Assembly (NCBI GenBank): GCA_020881915.1
Contig: JAJFPB010000002.1
Span: forward strand, 6,211,001 to 6,275,000
Reading direction: 5' to 3'
DNA length: 64,000 nt
DNA from: Paramyrothecium sp. XJ0827
Lineage: Eukaryota; Ascomycota; Sordariomycetes; Hypocreales; Stachybotryaceae
Below, one piece after another: positions 21,426-33,938 of the stretch. The position numbers and the translations under genes are program-made. The notes under the pieces were generated by a model that had not been told where the DNA came from, searched no databases, and saw only the letters and a program-made list of their open reading frames with translations. Each line of letters begins with the position of its first letter. Positions within the stretch are counted from its first letter, which is position 1.

Positions 21426-22616
21426 TGAACAATCTTAGTATACTTGCGACTGCACGCCCTCAACCACCTGTGGAATGTTGGGGTCTGTGGTACCTGTTTG
21501 CTGGCCGTTTAACGGATAACATTGGGGCTTCATAAACTATCGAGGGACTTCATGGACTGCAATGAATCTGATGTTAGGGTGTTACTATCGAATAATGGAG
21601 TGTGGCTCGAAAACATGTGAGTCCGCTGGGGTATGAGCGTTGGAGGGTTTCAGTTTCTTTTGTGTGACAGGACCAAACAAGTCTCACCCTGAATGTGTGA
21701 AAGCAGCAGTTAGTGGCGGCTGCTAAGAGGCAGGAGGGAATGTGTGTACACAATTTGACTAATCCACACATTTGGTTACATTCAACCTCGCCAGTCCTAA
21801 ACGCCAAGCTGGCTGCATAAGAAACTTGGACTTTAACCCGCACGGATACACACTTCAGATTAGTGGGTAATAGAGTCAGGGGAACGAAATGCTACGCCCA
21901 ATCGTGACCAGTTCAGAATGACGCACAAGTCTGCCATATCACCCACCATAACATGTCTTCGCACACGTCCAGATTAATGATATCGTGACTTGGACCCAAC
22001 TGCATGCCGCATGACGAATCATATGTGAATTGAAGGTCGATATTTGTTTGTCAGTAGGTTCCTGTCCCACATTCTGGAAAGAGTGACATGGTGGCAAGTG
22101 GTCTGAGTACAAGTACGCAAAGCCATATGCTAGGAATATTTCGAGAAGAAAAGCTGCCATGTTTCGGTTCATTGTAAATAAGGGGCTATAGTGTGGCACC
22201 AGCCCCTGGTTCTATTGGCCTTGTACTCGCTGTTGAGCCCTGTATGTTGTTTGGTGGAATTCAAAGGATGGCATTGGTTTCTATTCATGTTTTTGTACTA
22301 GAAGGATACGTAGTAGATTGCCCAAAATTGATACTTGTTGGTTGAAGGTGTCGAGCCAACGGCCAGCAAAAGTAAGGACAGAATCACCTGACTTGATTGT
22401 GTTGGCTGTCGACCCACCGGCTTCAACCAACAAGCACTTCCCATTACGCCCGCGATCTGCGAGAGGGGGTCGAATGCCTCTTCCCCTCAACATATGGAGA
22501 GGTAATTATATCAGATCCTTCGCGGCATTTTCTTGGCTCCCTTCCCCCAGCGTCGTTAAAGATCATAGTTGCAATTGACCTCTCCAGAATCTAGCTCAAG
22601 GTTCAAACCGCTTACA
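21426..22616. other. Intergenic region
   Basis: No intact gene. It contains a possible minus-strand GMC relic (22330-22470, listed separately) and the promoter of the second GMC gene. Confidence 0.5.
22330..22470 (-). pseudogene. Possible GMC oxidoreductase fragment
   Basis: Minus-strand translation gives PPLADRGRNGKCLLVEAGGS, which resembles the second beta strand of the GMC FAD-binding fold (RLADxGxxVLLLEAGG). Nothing upstream or downstream extends the match convincingly. It may be a chance resemblance. Confidence 0.3.
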
Positions 22617-24626
22617 ATGGGACTCATCAACAAACTCCCCAACAACCTTGCCGAGGTGGATGTGATCATTGCGGGTGGTAAGAGCCGACTTCCTCCATCT
22701 CCCTCAGTCCTGCGGTGGCGATGCGACTTATTCTTTCCAATAGGAGGTGCCTCCGGCTGCGTCGTTGCATCAAGGCTTGCTCAAGCCGACCCGAACCTCG
22801 TCGTTCTACTCATTGAGAGCGGTCCGAACAACGACAGAGAGGGAATAAGAATCCCTGCTTTATACGTCTCGAACTTGGTGCCCAGCAGTGGTTTATTCCA
22901 CTGGTACGAAAGCCAATCTGAGGAGGCGCTCGCTGGCAGAGGTCTCATTGTCCCCGCCGCCCGTGTCCTTGGCGGGGGCTCATCCGTCAATGTGATGATT
23001 TACAGTCGTGCCCAACGATCGGATCTAGATTCATGGAATATCTCTGGGTGGACGGCCAAAGACATCATACCATTTATGAGAAAGGTGAGTTCGCCAAGGG
23101 CAAGTCCTTATGGTATACATGACTTTGCAGGCTGAGCATGCCCATTTCTTAGCTTGAAACATATTTTGGGCCTGGTGCAAAAGATGTTCACGGTCACAAA
23201 GGCCCAGTACAGGTGTCTCGAGGCACGTATCATGCCACGAGATTTGAGGATGACTATATTTCTGCCGCCAGGTCGTTTGGATGGACGGAGACCAAAGACC
23301 TTCAAAGTCTTGATGACATCAACGTGATCGAGCGCGGGCTCCACTATATAAACCCTCAAGGCAGGCGATCTGACGTGGCATCTGCCTACATCCACCCTCT
23401 TTTGCAAGATGGTAAACACCCGAACCTCCATGTGCTTGTAGAAACACAAGTCCTTCGGATCTTATTTGATGAAAACAAAACAGCCGTTGGGGTTGTGTTT
23501 CGCAGCAACCCTGACTTTCACCTATGCGGGAGCTCAACCCAAACTGTCAAGGCGAGGAAGATGGTAGTTGTTTCCTGCGGCGGTATTGGCACCCCTGCTT
23601 TGTTGGAAAGATCTGGCCTGGGTAAGCCTGATGTTCTGGAAAAGGCTGGAATACAACTCGTCGCCAACATTTCAGGCGTGGGTCATGAATACAATGACCA
23701 TGCAGGCTATGGATACCCATATAGGTCCAGCCTGGCTCCCAATGAGACTCTTGACGGACTGCTCTCTGGACGTCTCGACGTTAGGGATCTGATTAAGAAC
23801 AATGATCCCATCTTGGGTTGGAATGCCGTTGATATAGCTGGAAAAGTCCGACCCACCGAGGCAGAAGTTGCGGCGCTTGGACCCCTTTTCGAAGAAGCAT
23901 GGAACCGTGACTTCAAGGACCACCCCGATCGCCCCCTGACTCTCATCACGGGCATCAACGCGTACGATGACATCTTTTAAATCGAAGGTATTGAAAAAAA
24001 CTGACAATCGCTGCAGATTTCCTTTGGACCAGTCCCTGGTACCCCCGGGCCAATACTTTTCCATAGGGGAGTTTGCGCCCTATCCCTATTCCCGTGGTCA
24101 CGTTCACATCACAGGATCATCTGTGGATGATCCTCTAGACTTCAGCACAGGATATCTGAGTGACCCGATTGACATAAAAATGCATGTCTGGGCATACAAA
24201 AAGCAGCGCGAAATCGCGAGACGGATGGACGTGTACAGAGGCGAGGTGGCATTGGCACACCCGCCCTTTTCGGCCGACTCGGAAGCTGCGCTGGTTGAAA
24301 CTGACAGCCCACTACCGAAAGAAATTCGGGATATCGTGTACAGCCTCGAAGACGAGGACATTATCGAGACATGGCTGCGCAGCAACATCAACACCATGTG
24401 GCACTCTCAGGGTACCTGCAAGATAGGCCCATTGGATCAGTACGGCGTCGTGGACTCAAGCTTGAGCGTGTACGGAGTATCCAACCTGAGGCTCGCGGAC
24501 TTGAGCATACTGCCTGGCAATATCGGAGCGAACACTAACAATATGGCTCTCACTGTAGGGGAGCGGGCAGCGGATATCTTTCTGGCCGCTCTGGGTCTTG
24601 GGGGCGGAACCTGTGGGAACAGATGA
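22617..24626 (+). CDS. GMC family oxidoreductase, alcohol-oxidase-like
   Basis: Four exons (22617-22677, 22744-23084, 23153-23961, 24017-24626) give 606 residues. There is no signal peptide. The FAD motif GGGASGC is rebuilt across intron 1, LIESGPNND follows, and GMC signature 1 appears as ARVLGGGSSVNVMIYSRA. Signature 2 is SCGGIGTPALLERSGLGKP. The C-terminal half has FSIGEFAPYPYSRGHVHI and the catalytic WHSQGTCKIGP with GANTNNMAL. This layout is closest to fungal alcohol (methanol) oxidases and aryl-alcohol-oxidase-like intracellular enzymes, but no SKL-type peroxisomal tail is present. The third intron (23962-24016, branch-like CTGAC) removes an in-frame stop. Substrate unknown. Confidence 0.92.
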
Positions 24627-27375
24627 TCTTGTTACCTTATGGAAGGTACAACTGTTGGTGTTAGTTTTCTACACCACACTACACCGCACTGCATCAAGCC
24701 CTCCTAAATTGGCTTGGATTGTTCCTCATTCCATTCTCAAAACGCTTTTGCCGCTCCCAGCCCACCTTCGTGCTTTGCCTTGGTGACATCTTTAAGATCT
24801 TCGCGTGGTTACATGAAAAGTTCCCCAGGCACGACTAGGCATCTTTAACATTTCGCCTTCATGGCTCCACAGAAGTGGGGTTTCTTCACGAACGGATGGG
24901 CTATTTACACCACCAATCCGAATACGCCATAGTCACTTCAAGCAATACTCCAGCGAATAGCTCTGTATAAGCACCGTAGATCAGAGAATAAGGAAAGAAT
25001 GTTTTGATGATAAAAATCATGATGGGGCGTGGCATTCACTACAACTCTGAATCTAGGTTTCCAAAGTTGAGGAAGATGCCTGGTTCCCCATCTGCCTAAT
25101 ATTGTGTCGCCATCTGCACACTTAGGGGAAGGTCACCTGCCTTGTTCATGGCGTACTTGATGAGTTTGAAAGCCTTCGTATGTTGACTAAGACATGCCTA
25201 GGCAGTCTTCAACCTAAGACAGACCATTCGAGCGCCTCCGGGTCCCTCTATTCTGCGAGTGATGGAGTAAAAGTCTTGCTGAACAAGAAGGGGCCCAAGG
25301 TTATCAATCCCGAGCTGCATCTCTTAGTCCTGTGCTATTGTCTATTTCGAGGTGGCAGTGGTATCTTGCATTGTTAAACGAGACACTGATCCTGGTGACC
25401 CGCTCCAGGATCTGCTGCGCAAAGGATTGATGGTGCCTAAGTTCAGTGCCTAAGTTCGCTAGGTCAAGCAGTGCAATGTCCCTTCCGAACCGAGGAACGA
25501 CGCTGTGATCTCAGTCATTGCTTGGATAGCCTTATCCTCTGAGCGAATTGCGAAGTAAGCCCTGGCATGTTTGGCACAAAGCATGGATATCAACTCTTTG
25601 TCAACGCTAGAGTTGCCCTTCGTCACAACGTAGACTTGATTGCTAGTAAGCTGAAAATTATGTGAAATTCGGTGCTTTTTCACGACTAATGTTTCTTTCC
25701 AGGCTAGGGAGAGTTATCCTGCATGAGACGAGATTTCGCGTATCATCACTTGGCAGATGTGATCGATTATGAGTGACACAATGGTGGTGACTGAGCCTTC
25801 AGTTTGGGCCAAGGAGTCTTCGAGAAGTTGAAAGCTCTGTGTTACTGGTAAGCTGTTAGTCCTGTGGCAATTCTTTTAGCTTGAGTCAGTGTCTTTTATC
25901 CATTGACCAGGACCTCGTTCTGAGGTAACTTGGTCTAACACATTGTGATATCAGGCACCGGCTGGGAGCAGGCTGCGTAGTGTGTGACCTTTGGTGAACA
26001 TTGCCTCGCACGTCACTACAAAACGTGCCAAAGCAAAGACGTGTAATATGGAGACCCTGCACCTGCGCAATACAAGGACGAGAAGAATACATAGGAGAAG
26101 CGAGTGTTTGTCTGCAAATGATAACAGCCAACTCAGTTTCTAGGCATGCAACCTCTACAGTTTGTTTAATGCTTTGTGATACGAACTTTAATAGAGCATG
26201 AAACCCCGTACACCTCGTCCAGATTAATCCTGTCAAGTGAGCAGATTAAGTTTTTTTCTCCAAAGGCTCAATCATTCCACAATTTTATCGCGCTAGAAGA
26301 GTACGGCTTTATGTCAAGGCCTCGCCCTTGCTGTGCAGTGGCTTGCCTAAGACGCTTGGCTGTGAACTGTTGAATGGGGCAGCAATTTGAAGGCAATCGG
26401 CTATTCGGCAGAGGACATTAATTCAACTGAAACTGTCGCATGCAGGTAATCAAGATTCGAGTCTAGACTATGCTGGTGGATTATCTTGTGGATACCTTAC
26501 CCTGAATCTCAGCCTCGCGTACCAACTAGAGCCAGATGAGTGCTGACATCAGCTGATTGTTGCATGATAGTTTGTGCCTCGACTGTTGTCTGGGCGAATG
26601 GCGAGACATAATGCCAAACCCTCTTTTTAGCCTGGACTTGACGGTTGTTTTCGCCATGCAGTTTGAATTCTTCGTCTTTTCAGCCCCGCCATCTCTCAGC
26701 ACTCTTTTCCCCTGGCACTTTTGCCATGCCGAAGCGGGCCACATAGTCACACCTGTGTAAATGAAAAGAACAAAGGACACAGTGGAAGATCAATGGAAAA
26801 ACGAAAACATAATAGTGCTAGAGAGAAATGGGCAAAGAGAACAAGGGTGAAAATACCAATTCATGACCTCTGCTATGAACTAGGGCGTAATCGAAAGTTC
26901 ATTATCGGCCTGGCTGTGGGTGTCTGGACTGTCTACTTAGCATATTGCCTGCACAAACATGGCCAAAGCCAAATAGCGACAAATCTACTCTCTTAGTGAG
27001 ACAAAGAGAACAAATTCCCTCAAGACGTAAGCTTATATCAACTTCTCCACAGGTTTGGGGGACACATTGTGGTTATGCAACTTGGACGCAAGTCAGCTTA
27101 GATCATACGATCAGTACTTGACTAGTTATGCTCAAGCCTGTTGGAATATTTATCACGGCACCTCAGAGCCGCAGGTTTTCACAATGAGTGGGTAAACAAT
27201 GTCTTGTGGTTGCCGCCTACTATTAAGTAGAGAGAGAACTCCCGGAAAAAATCCTACACCCACGCCCACCCATCGGGACACCAACTCCATCTTGACAGAA
27301 ACGTCTACGAGTAAACTCTTGAAGTTCTCATTGCTCTTTTAATAATTGCCATAGAAGGCAGTACAGAATTCTATT
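24627..27375. other. Long intergenic region with an SDR relic
   Basis: 2.7 kb without an intact gene. A decayed SDR lies at 25330-25650 on the minus strand. A plus-strand frame at 26721-26996 has one hydrophobic segment but no family features, and I do not call it. Confidence 0.5.
25330..25650 (-). pseudogene. Short-chain dehydrogenase/reductase relic
   Basis: Minus-strand translation gives NQVYVVTKGNSSVDKEL, matching the SDR coenzyme motif (VxIVTGGNSGIGKEL, first two glycines changed), then FAIRSEDKAIQA, matching the fungal retinol-dehydrogenase-like ASRSEEKAxxA stretch. After a frame change near 25455 it reads DLANLGTELRHHQSFAQQIL and then FNNA, the position of the conserved NNAG. The catalytic Ser/Tyr/Lys region is absent or unrecognisable. 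It is a truncated, frameshifted gene. Confidence 0.7.
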
Positions 27376-30047
27376 ATGCGACTACAATGTCATGTACCTC
27401 GGCAATCCCCCTGGGGAAAGTTTGTCGCCACCTTTTCCCTCCTTGTGGCCATGGTCTCAGCAATGTTTACACCTGAAATCTCGAACGAGACAATTTCAAG
27501 CCAAGAACTCTCTCCACGAGCCACAACTTTCTGGTATCCCAACATGGATCATACGGGTCAGCATCGAGGTTATGCGCCAAACCTCGGCACCGATTACACC
27601 TACCCTGTCTTTAAGGCTGTGGCCCCTGGTGACGGAGCCGGCATCCAACGAGCAATTAACGAAGCTAGCAACGGTGAAAGAAGACACGGCCAGTGGCTAG
27701 CTTCCCAACCGAGGGTATAATACTCGCCTGCTACAGAGAGATTACCAATTCTGGGGCTGACACTATTGCCAGGTCGTCTACATTCCTCCGGGTATTTACT
27801 CGGTGAGCTCAACAATCAGAATGAACACCGACACAATCCTCATGGGAGACCCTACCAACGCAAGTATATAATCTACCGAACGCTTTTGGAACTGCTCTTT
27901 ATTGACTCCGTGGTGAAGCCACCCATCATCAAGGCGGCCGCTGGGTTTTCTGGGGACCAAATTTTGCTCAGTGGACAGGATCCAACCACAGGAATCCAGG
28001 GCGAAAATTCTTTTGCCGTCGGGCTGAAAAACTTGATCTTGGATACGACATTGGTCCCGGGAGGTGAGTAGTACACCAAATAATTGAGAACGAAATTTCG
28101 TTCTAAAATTAAGAACAGGAAGCTCGTTTACGGCTCTTTGGTGGGGTGTTGCACAAGTCTGTCAGCTGAGCAACATCAGGATTGTCATGGCTAGCTCCAT
28201 CAATGGGAATGGACATTCTGGCATTCGCCTTGGCCGAGGGTCTACACTCGCTCTGGCTGACGTCCGTGTAGAGCGGGGGCAGGTTAGTGTTACTCTCGGG
28301 TACTGAGCACGTTTTATTAATAGCGAATTTAGAACGGCATCCACCACGATGGCCACCAGCAAGCGCTTTACAAAAACATTTATTTCTACCAAAACACTGT
28401 CGGCATTTACATTACTGGAGGAAATACCATTACTCTTATGGCTCCTACATTCGAAACTTGTGGAACCGCAGTTTTAAACAAGGGTGGGTCACCGTGGATC
28501 GCGCTAATTGATGCCAAATCCATCAACTCCGGCGTCACATTTATTACCACTGGCTGGCCTTCGTTCTTGATTGAGAATTTGAGCAAGGATACAAACTCAG
28601 ATATTGCTCAGACACCTCAGGGAACAGTGTATGGTCCAGCAAGTCACGTCGATACGTTTACGTATGGTAACACGGTCGGCCGCAATCCCGTCTACGGCGC
28701 GACGAACTCCAAGAATACTAGACCGGCTGCACTAGCCCCTGGCGGAAGGTATCCGGTCCTCGCGGCACCCAATTACGCCTCCAATTCGATAACAGACTTC
28801 ATCAATGTCAAAGATCCGTCCCAAAATGGCGGGTACAAGGTATTGGGCGATCACACAATAGATGAAGCAGCGACGCTAAACGCAGTATTGGCGTATGCTG
28901 CGGCTCAAAAAAAGATTGCTTATGTTCGTCTTCCTTCTCAGATGAAATGTTGTCAGTCCTAACGCTCGCAGTTTCCATTTGGTGTCTATCGTGTTGACTC
29001 AACGCTGCTGGTACCAAAAGGGTCTAGAATTGTAGGAGAAGCTTGGGCTACCATCTCAGGTAACGGGAATTTCTTCAGAGACTTGGCCAACCCAAAGCCA
29101 GTCATCGCCGTTGGGAACAGTGGCGATGTGGGAGTGGCCCAAATCCAGGACATCCGTGTTACGGTCTCGGACGTACTACCTGGTGCCATCCTGATGCAGT
29201 TCAACATGGCGGGCAACAACCCTGGTGATGTCGCTCTTTGGAACTCACTATTAACGGTTGGAGGTACGCGCGGTGCAGATGCACTGACCAACGTCTGCCG
29301 TGACTTGAGCAACGAGTGCCAAGCAGCATTTATGGGGATACATCTCACAACCACATCGTCGGCTTACATCGAGAACACATGGGTTTGGGTTGCCGACCAC
29401 ATCACCGAGGATTTTGACGGCGGATCCAAGATCGCAGGCAAAGGAGGCGTGTTGGTGGAGTCGACAAAGGGAACCTGGCTTCACGGTCTTGGTAGTGAGC
29501 ATTGGTGGCTATACCAACTGAACCTGCGCCACGCCGAAAATGTCATGGTTTCGATGCTCCAGAGTGAAACTAACTATGATCAGGGTGACAACGTCAGACA
29601 GATCCCACCGGCGCCCTGGGTGGCAGACGTGAGCCGATGGGGGGATCCAGACTTTTCGTGGTGCAGCGGTGGTGACACACGTTGCCGCATGGGATTTGCC
29701 AACTACATTAATGGTGGCTCCAACATATACACGTATGCTTCGGCTTCGTGGGTTTTCTTCAAGGGTCCGTCAAAAGAAGGGTGGCTAGAGCTGTGTGAGG
29801 CCTCCAGTCCATGTCAAAGTAAGTTATTTTCGTAGGCAATGCTGTCAATAAATCGACAGATCAATGCTAACGGGAAACTTCAGACTATATGCATTGGGTT
29901 GCAAAGACACCATCCAATTTCAACGCATTCGGCCTCTGTGCCAAGGACACTTGGTCGGCGCTGCGCCTTGCTGATGGAACGAACGTCCTCACTGACAGCG
30001 GATTCTCAGGGGCTTGGGGTAGTGATGTTGGACGTTACACCCCTTGA
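27376..30047 (+). CDS. Secreted GH55 glucan 1,3-beta-glucosidase
   Basis: Seven exons (27376-27714, 27773-27859, 27919-28063, 28119-28282, 28333-28923, 28972-29818, 29884-30047) encode 778 residues, the usual GH55 length. A signal peptide covers about residues 1-29. GH55 enzymes fold as two right-handed beta-helix repeats and release glucose or gentiobiose from beta-1,3-glucan, such as fungal or oomycete wall or storage glucan. The first repeat starts with TTFWYPNMDHTGQHRGYAP, DYTYPVFKAVAPGDGAGIQ and VVYIPPGIY. The second has FINVKDPSQNGGYKVLGD and the family stretch WLHGLGSEHWWLYQL. Intron 2 (27860-27918) begins GCAAGT, a GC-AG intron; the remainder are GT-AG. The last exon ends WGSDVGRYTP. 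A mutated copy of its 3' end lies at 34165-34385. Confidence 0.93.
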
Positions 30048-30978
30048 TTAGCGCCCAAAGGACATCAAATCCTGGGGAGGTGAAAGAAAAAAGATTGTCA
30101 ATATTGTAATGCATCGCCGATTCAAAAATTGACTATTCGTGACTTCTATCACGCAAATCGTTGAGTATAAATATATGTTGAGTGGCCAATACGAAAGCCG
30201 GATTGATCCGATACCAGTAATTATCTTCATAATGTGGTACCTCAACATTAAAATGGGCTTTTTATCAGATGGCCAAGAAGATCATACGGATGGAAAAGGT
30301 AGAAGCCAGGATCACTTCTCACCACTGCCAACGCTTTGATAGCAGTCTGTTCCGAATGTCAGATCAGCGGCCTTCTCTTAGAGTGGGAGAGTTTCACACC
30401 GATTAAAAGCAATCCGTGGCAAAGTGTTTGGGCAAATTCTATTTTTATAGCGAACTTATTGAGAGATTGAGAACAGGGAGTAATTCAGGTTTGGGTTAAG
30501 AGGGAGATCTAGTCCAAAAAGACGATTAAACTCATGTACTTGGAAGCCAATGGAAAGATTTTACAAGATCTTACCTGCGCCGCGGAGAAACTTATTACTC
30601 TAGTTATTTAAGTACCAGGAAAATTCTTCACATAGGATCATCATCGAATATCCTGGCAGGTATACGAGCACGGTGATTCCTAGCACGCACTACATGCACA
30701 CTCCAAATCTGATTATCTACCTGGTATTTCTGGGAATGTAGAAACTCCCATGGGAGGGCTGCAACAATTCTTGCAAGCAAAATGAGACAGTCGCTGTACA
30801 CATCTTCTGAATCCTGGACAGAGTCTCAGACCAGTTCTTTATTTAGTAGAAGGATGAGCCAGAGCTATGTAACAATCCTTAAACGGCTATGTGTTGTTGA
30901 AGGGTAACAAACTCAATGCCATTTAGCCCTGAACCGAGCGTCTGTCGCATTCAGCGCCATATGTTGAGATTGGTCGAC
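30048..30978. other. Intergenic region
   Basis: No gene or recognisable element seen between the GH55 gene and the convergent small secreted protein gene. Confidence 0.5.
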
Positions 30979-31397
30979 TTAGATACTGGCAGATCCAACG
31001 GTCTGGGTGTAGCAGGTGAAAATTGGAGTGTCTGGTGCAACAGTAACGGACTGGCCAGTGCAACCAGGCTGGCTGAAAAGAGTGACTAAAAACTTTTTAT
31101 TAGATAGTCCATCTGCTAGTTCTCCTGCATATTCAACGCACCGGGCGACGTGATGTCAGTGACCTGCCTGACTCTCCAGCTGGGGTATGCTCCAACTTGA
31201 GAAGCAGCAGCTTGGCAGACTCCGGCGTTGTTGTACTGCACAAATGCCTGTGAGTCTTGCAGTGTGCCCTGGCAGTTGGGTTGGTTGAAGAATTGGATGA
31301 AGAAGATGCCAACAGTCTCCTGCCGCTCCTCCAGTGCAGGGGCAGCAGCAGCACCAACGGTGGCGAGGGCAAGGCTGAGAAGACCGGAGAACTTCAT
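30979..31397 (-). CDS. Small secreted cysteine-containing protein (candidate effector)
   Basis: Two exons on the minus strand (31397-31142 and 31085-30979) give 120 residues. A signal peptide of about 19 residues is followed by ALEERQ, perhaps a short propeptide. The mature part has four cysteines arranged as two similar halves: FFNQPNCQGTLQDSQAF ... GVC and LFSQPGCTGQSVTV ... FTC. The intron (GTGCGT donor, TTTTTAG acceptor, 56 nt) is inferred from frame continuity and from this internal repeat; without it the protein would stop after 93 residues. I do not recognise a family. Size, secretion and even cysteine number are typical of fungal small secreted proteins or effectors. Confidence 0.78.
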
Positions 31398-31500
31398 ATT
31401 GAAGATAGACTTGAGATTTTTGTGAGTAAAAATTGCACAATGTTGATAATGAAGGATGGCTGGCGTTGAAATCTGTTCCTTTTCGGAGGAAAAGACCCCC

Positions 31501-31508
31501 TTTATATA
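31501..31508 (-). promoter_or_regulatory. TATA box of the small secreted protein gene
   Basis: On the minus strand TATATAAA followed by a G run, about 105 nt upstream of the ATG at 31397. Confidence 0.6.
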
Positions 31509-32133
31509 TGTGAAGCATCTCCTATATCTCTTACTCTTGTAAACCAGTCCTTCGTTGACCCACAGAGGCCTTGTCCAATGACAGCAGGAAATAACACAAT
31601 CATGTGCAATAATCTACCATGGGCTGTGCTGCGAAGCATGAAGAATCGGTGAGAAGCGAATTGCAGGCATCGTATTGGTAGTGGGTCTGTAAGCAATGGC
31701 TCTACACAGCATGGTTCTGTATCGAATGAGGTGCTGCAAACCACAAACGAGCAAAAAGATGGCTAGCGTAGGCTTCTCATCCTGGCGACGTGATGAGAAG
31801 GACTCCTCGTGAGTTCAGAGCATAACCACTTTTGTTTACACGAAAGGAGGATAGGTTTTATTGTTCAGTCCAGTAAGTGAACGACAATGTAGTCACGAAC
31901 ACAAGTTTTGATTTTGTGTTTAAGCCATAAATGAATTCTTTCTTGGAAAACCCAGGCCACCTTCTCTGAGTTTCATCCTTACAAGCACATAGCTACCCGA
32001 CAGAGACTCTATCATCCAAATTTTACTATAAGCGGTAAGTACTGCACGACTTCGGATCTAGTTGATATCTTGCCGGATCCTCCGTCGGACTTCTACGAGC
32101 CATAGCTCGCTTTTGGGATGCGACGTGGTAATG

Positions 32134-32155
32134 AACCCTGCAGAAATGCAGGGTT
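32134..32155. other. Perfect 9-bp inverted repeat with a GAAA loop
   Basis: The 9-nt arm AACCCTGCA at 32134-32142 pairs exactly with TGCAGGGTT at 32147-32155 around a GAAA loop of the GNRA class. About 110 nt downstream there is a second, imperfect stem made of AGCCC/AAAGGGCT around 32249-32268. It could be part of a structured RNA or chance; I recognise no RNA family. Confidence 0.5.
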
Positions 32156-33389
32156 ATGAGGCAATAGCTGTGAAGCCCGGAAAAATTAGCCGTCTATCCG
32201 TTCAGTAAGACCCAGATGCCTAAACGCCCGCGCTAGGCGAATGCTTCGAGCCCCTTTAGGAAAGGGCTTTGACTCTGTCTATCTTGGCCTTAGCTAGCTG
32301 ACTGCAGTCTCATTACTTTGTGGATCAACCATGTTGTAAAGCCAGCCACGTATATCAAGTAAGAACATTACTGCCATGCACCACTGGTGTGAAATGTTTC
32401 TGAGCTCAGTCAGTATCGTCTCAAAAAGGCCTAGCGAAAAACAATGTTGCAGAATAAACACTTTCCCTAGTCGACTGTGCAAGCAAGCTGACTCTCCCTT
32501 GCCACTGCAATTATCTTTCTTAGGCTCTTTTGACCAACTAAGTGCTGATTGCATCCAGCAGCTGCGCATTAGACTCTCCCATGTTCCGAAAGGAGAATTA
32601 ATTGTTTGGAGGCAAGCAGATTTCACACGGCAAAGAGGGAAGCAGACTACGATTTGACATGCGTATTCTGTGTTGCAAGACATTAATAAACCGCATTTAG
32701 CCCGTTGTCGGCATGGCGTCGATAACGAAAGTCACTGACGTCTTTCGGACTTGTTTCTGGAAGTATCTCGAAGTATGGTAACAGTAGTAGCTATATCTTC
32801 AGGGAATCGCTCATTCCGCCAATCACGTATTGAGCATGAGATATCACCGTGGTTAGGGTAGAAGGAGCTCCTCGTTACGCAAATACTTCAAGCGTCAGGA
32901 CGCACGGTTGATGCTGCCACACTTGTAAGCACTTCTCTTTCGGATAATATTCGCCGGGTTCCCATTTCTTGCTCTGTAGCCATGGTTTCTTTGCCCTGGC
33001 TCAACTCCAGAATTCCCTTACATCGAACTCAATGCCTCCATCGGTATCATTCTCCAAGCATTGAGGGGAAGTATTACTTATTATTTGAGAATACGACAAG
33101 CAACTGGATTCCCTCCATCACAGCTGCGAATTTGAACCACGGGCTCCCCTGCGCCGAGCCAGTACCAAAAAAATGGACGATGATGTGTGGGATGCTGGGT
33201 TTGATTAAGACTTCCTCAAGGAGGATTGCAAGTAGACGTTCGACAGATATTGCTTTCCCTCTATCACGACTGGGTGGTCGTTTCCTAGCAGCTGTTCCTT
33301 GTTGACTTCAGAAGAAGACCTTACTGAGAAGGTCATGATCCAAGAAGATGGCAAACAGGGTGTCGTTTGTGCTGGGATTGTGACCATAA

Positions 33390-33601
33390 CAGCACATCCT
33401 ACCTGACCATTAATAGGGTCAGATAGCACGCAATGACTGGATCAAAGGAGAAGCTTGAATTTGATGGAGAGTAGGTTTGAATTTCGTGCTTAACTTCTGA
33501 ATGAGGAAACTGGGCTCCCTTGCTTGTGTACAGTATTTGTAAAGATTTCTGAGTTAACGTCTGGTAGCTAGGGTAGCCTATGAACATGGGGTTCCTGGAC
33601 T
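33390..33601 (+). repeat. Dispersed repeat A, copy 2
   Basis: Counterpart of 8600-8817, same strand. Blocks shared in order include CCTACCTGA, CGTGCTT, TGTACAG and TAGGGTAGCC with many transition-type differences between them. Confidence 0.65.
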
Positions 33602-33938
33602 CCAATCACAGTACTTCGTAATTCCTTTCTGTTCTCATGTGACTTACGCATTCTCTTGAGAGCTACCTTGACCATTAGTTGAAACACACAAATGCGCCTC
33701 GCTCATACATCTCTTGATTGCTGGTTTCTTCGTACATGCACATCAGAAAATACTGATCGCCACATGACCGAGATATCAGGGCATCGCATTCGGGTCCATT
33801 TCATTTTCCCAAACGGCAGTTACTATGTACATCAAACCACCTAATCTTGGCCACGTTTTTCTCAAAGTCTTCTTTATCAATAAAAAAAGCACGGTTTTTG
33901 CTTTGCGCGTGGCTTCATACATCGGCCGCATGGACTCT

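Larger units (their letters stand above)
31509..33800. other. Intergenic region with a hairpin and repeat A copy 2
   Basis: No gene supported. Contains a perfect hairpin (32134-32155) and copy 2 of dispersed repeat A (33390-33601). A 129-codon minus-strand frame at 32294-32683 and others show no domain features. Confidence 0.5.

Noticed and set aside
26721..26996. 91-codon frame with one hydrophobic segment
   Set aside because: Single short frame without homologue features, TATA box or introns; not distinguishable from chance.
32240..32270. tRNA-like B box (GCTTCGAGCCCC)
   Set aside because: No A box or cloverleaf can be drawn around it; the pairing present forms a simple hairpin instead.
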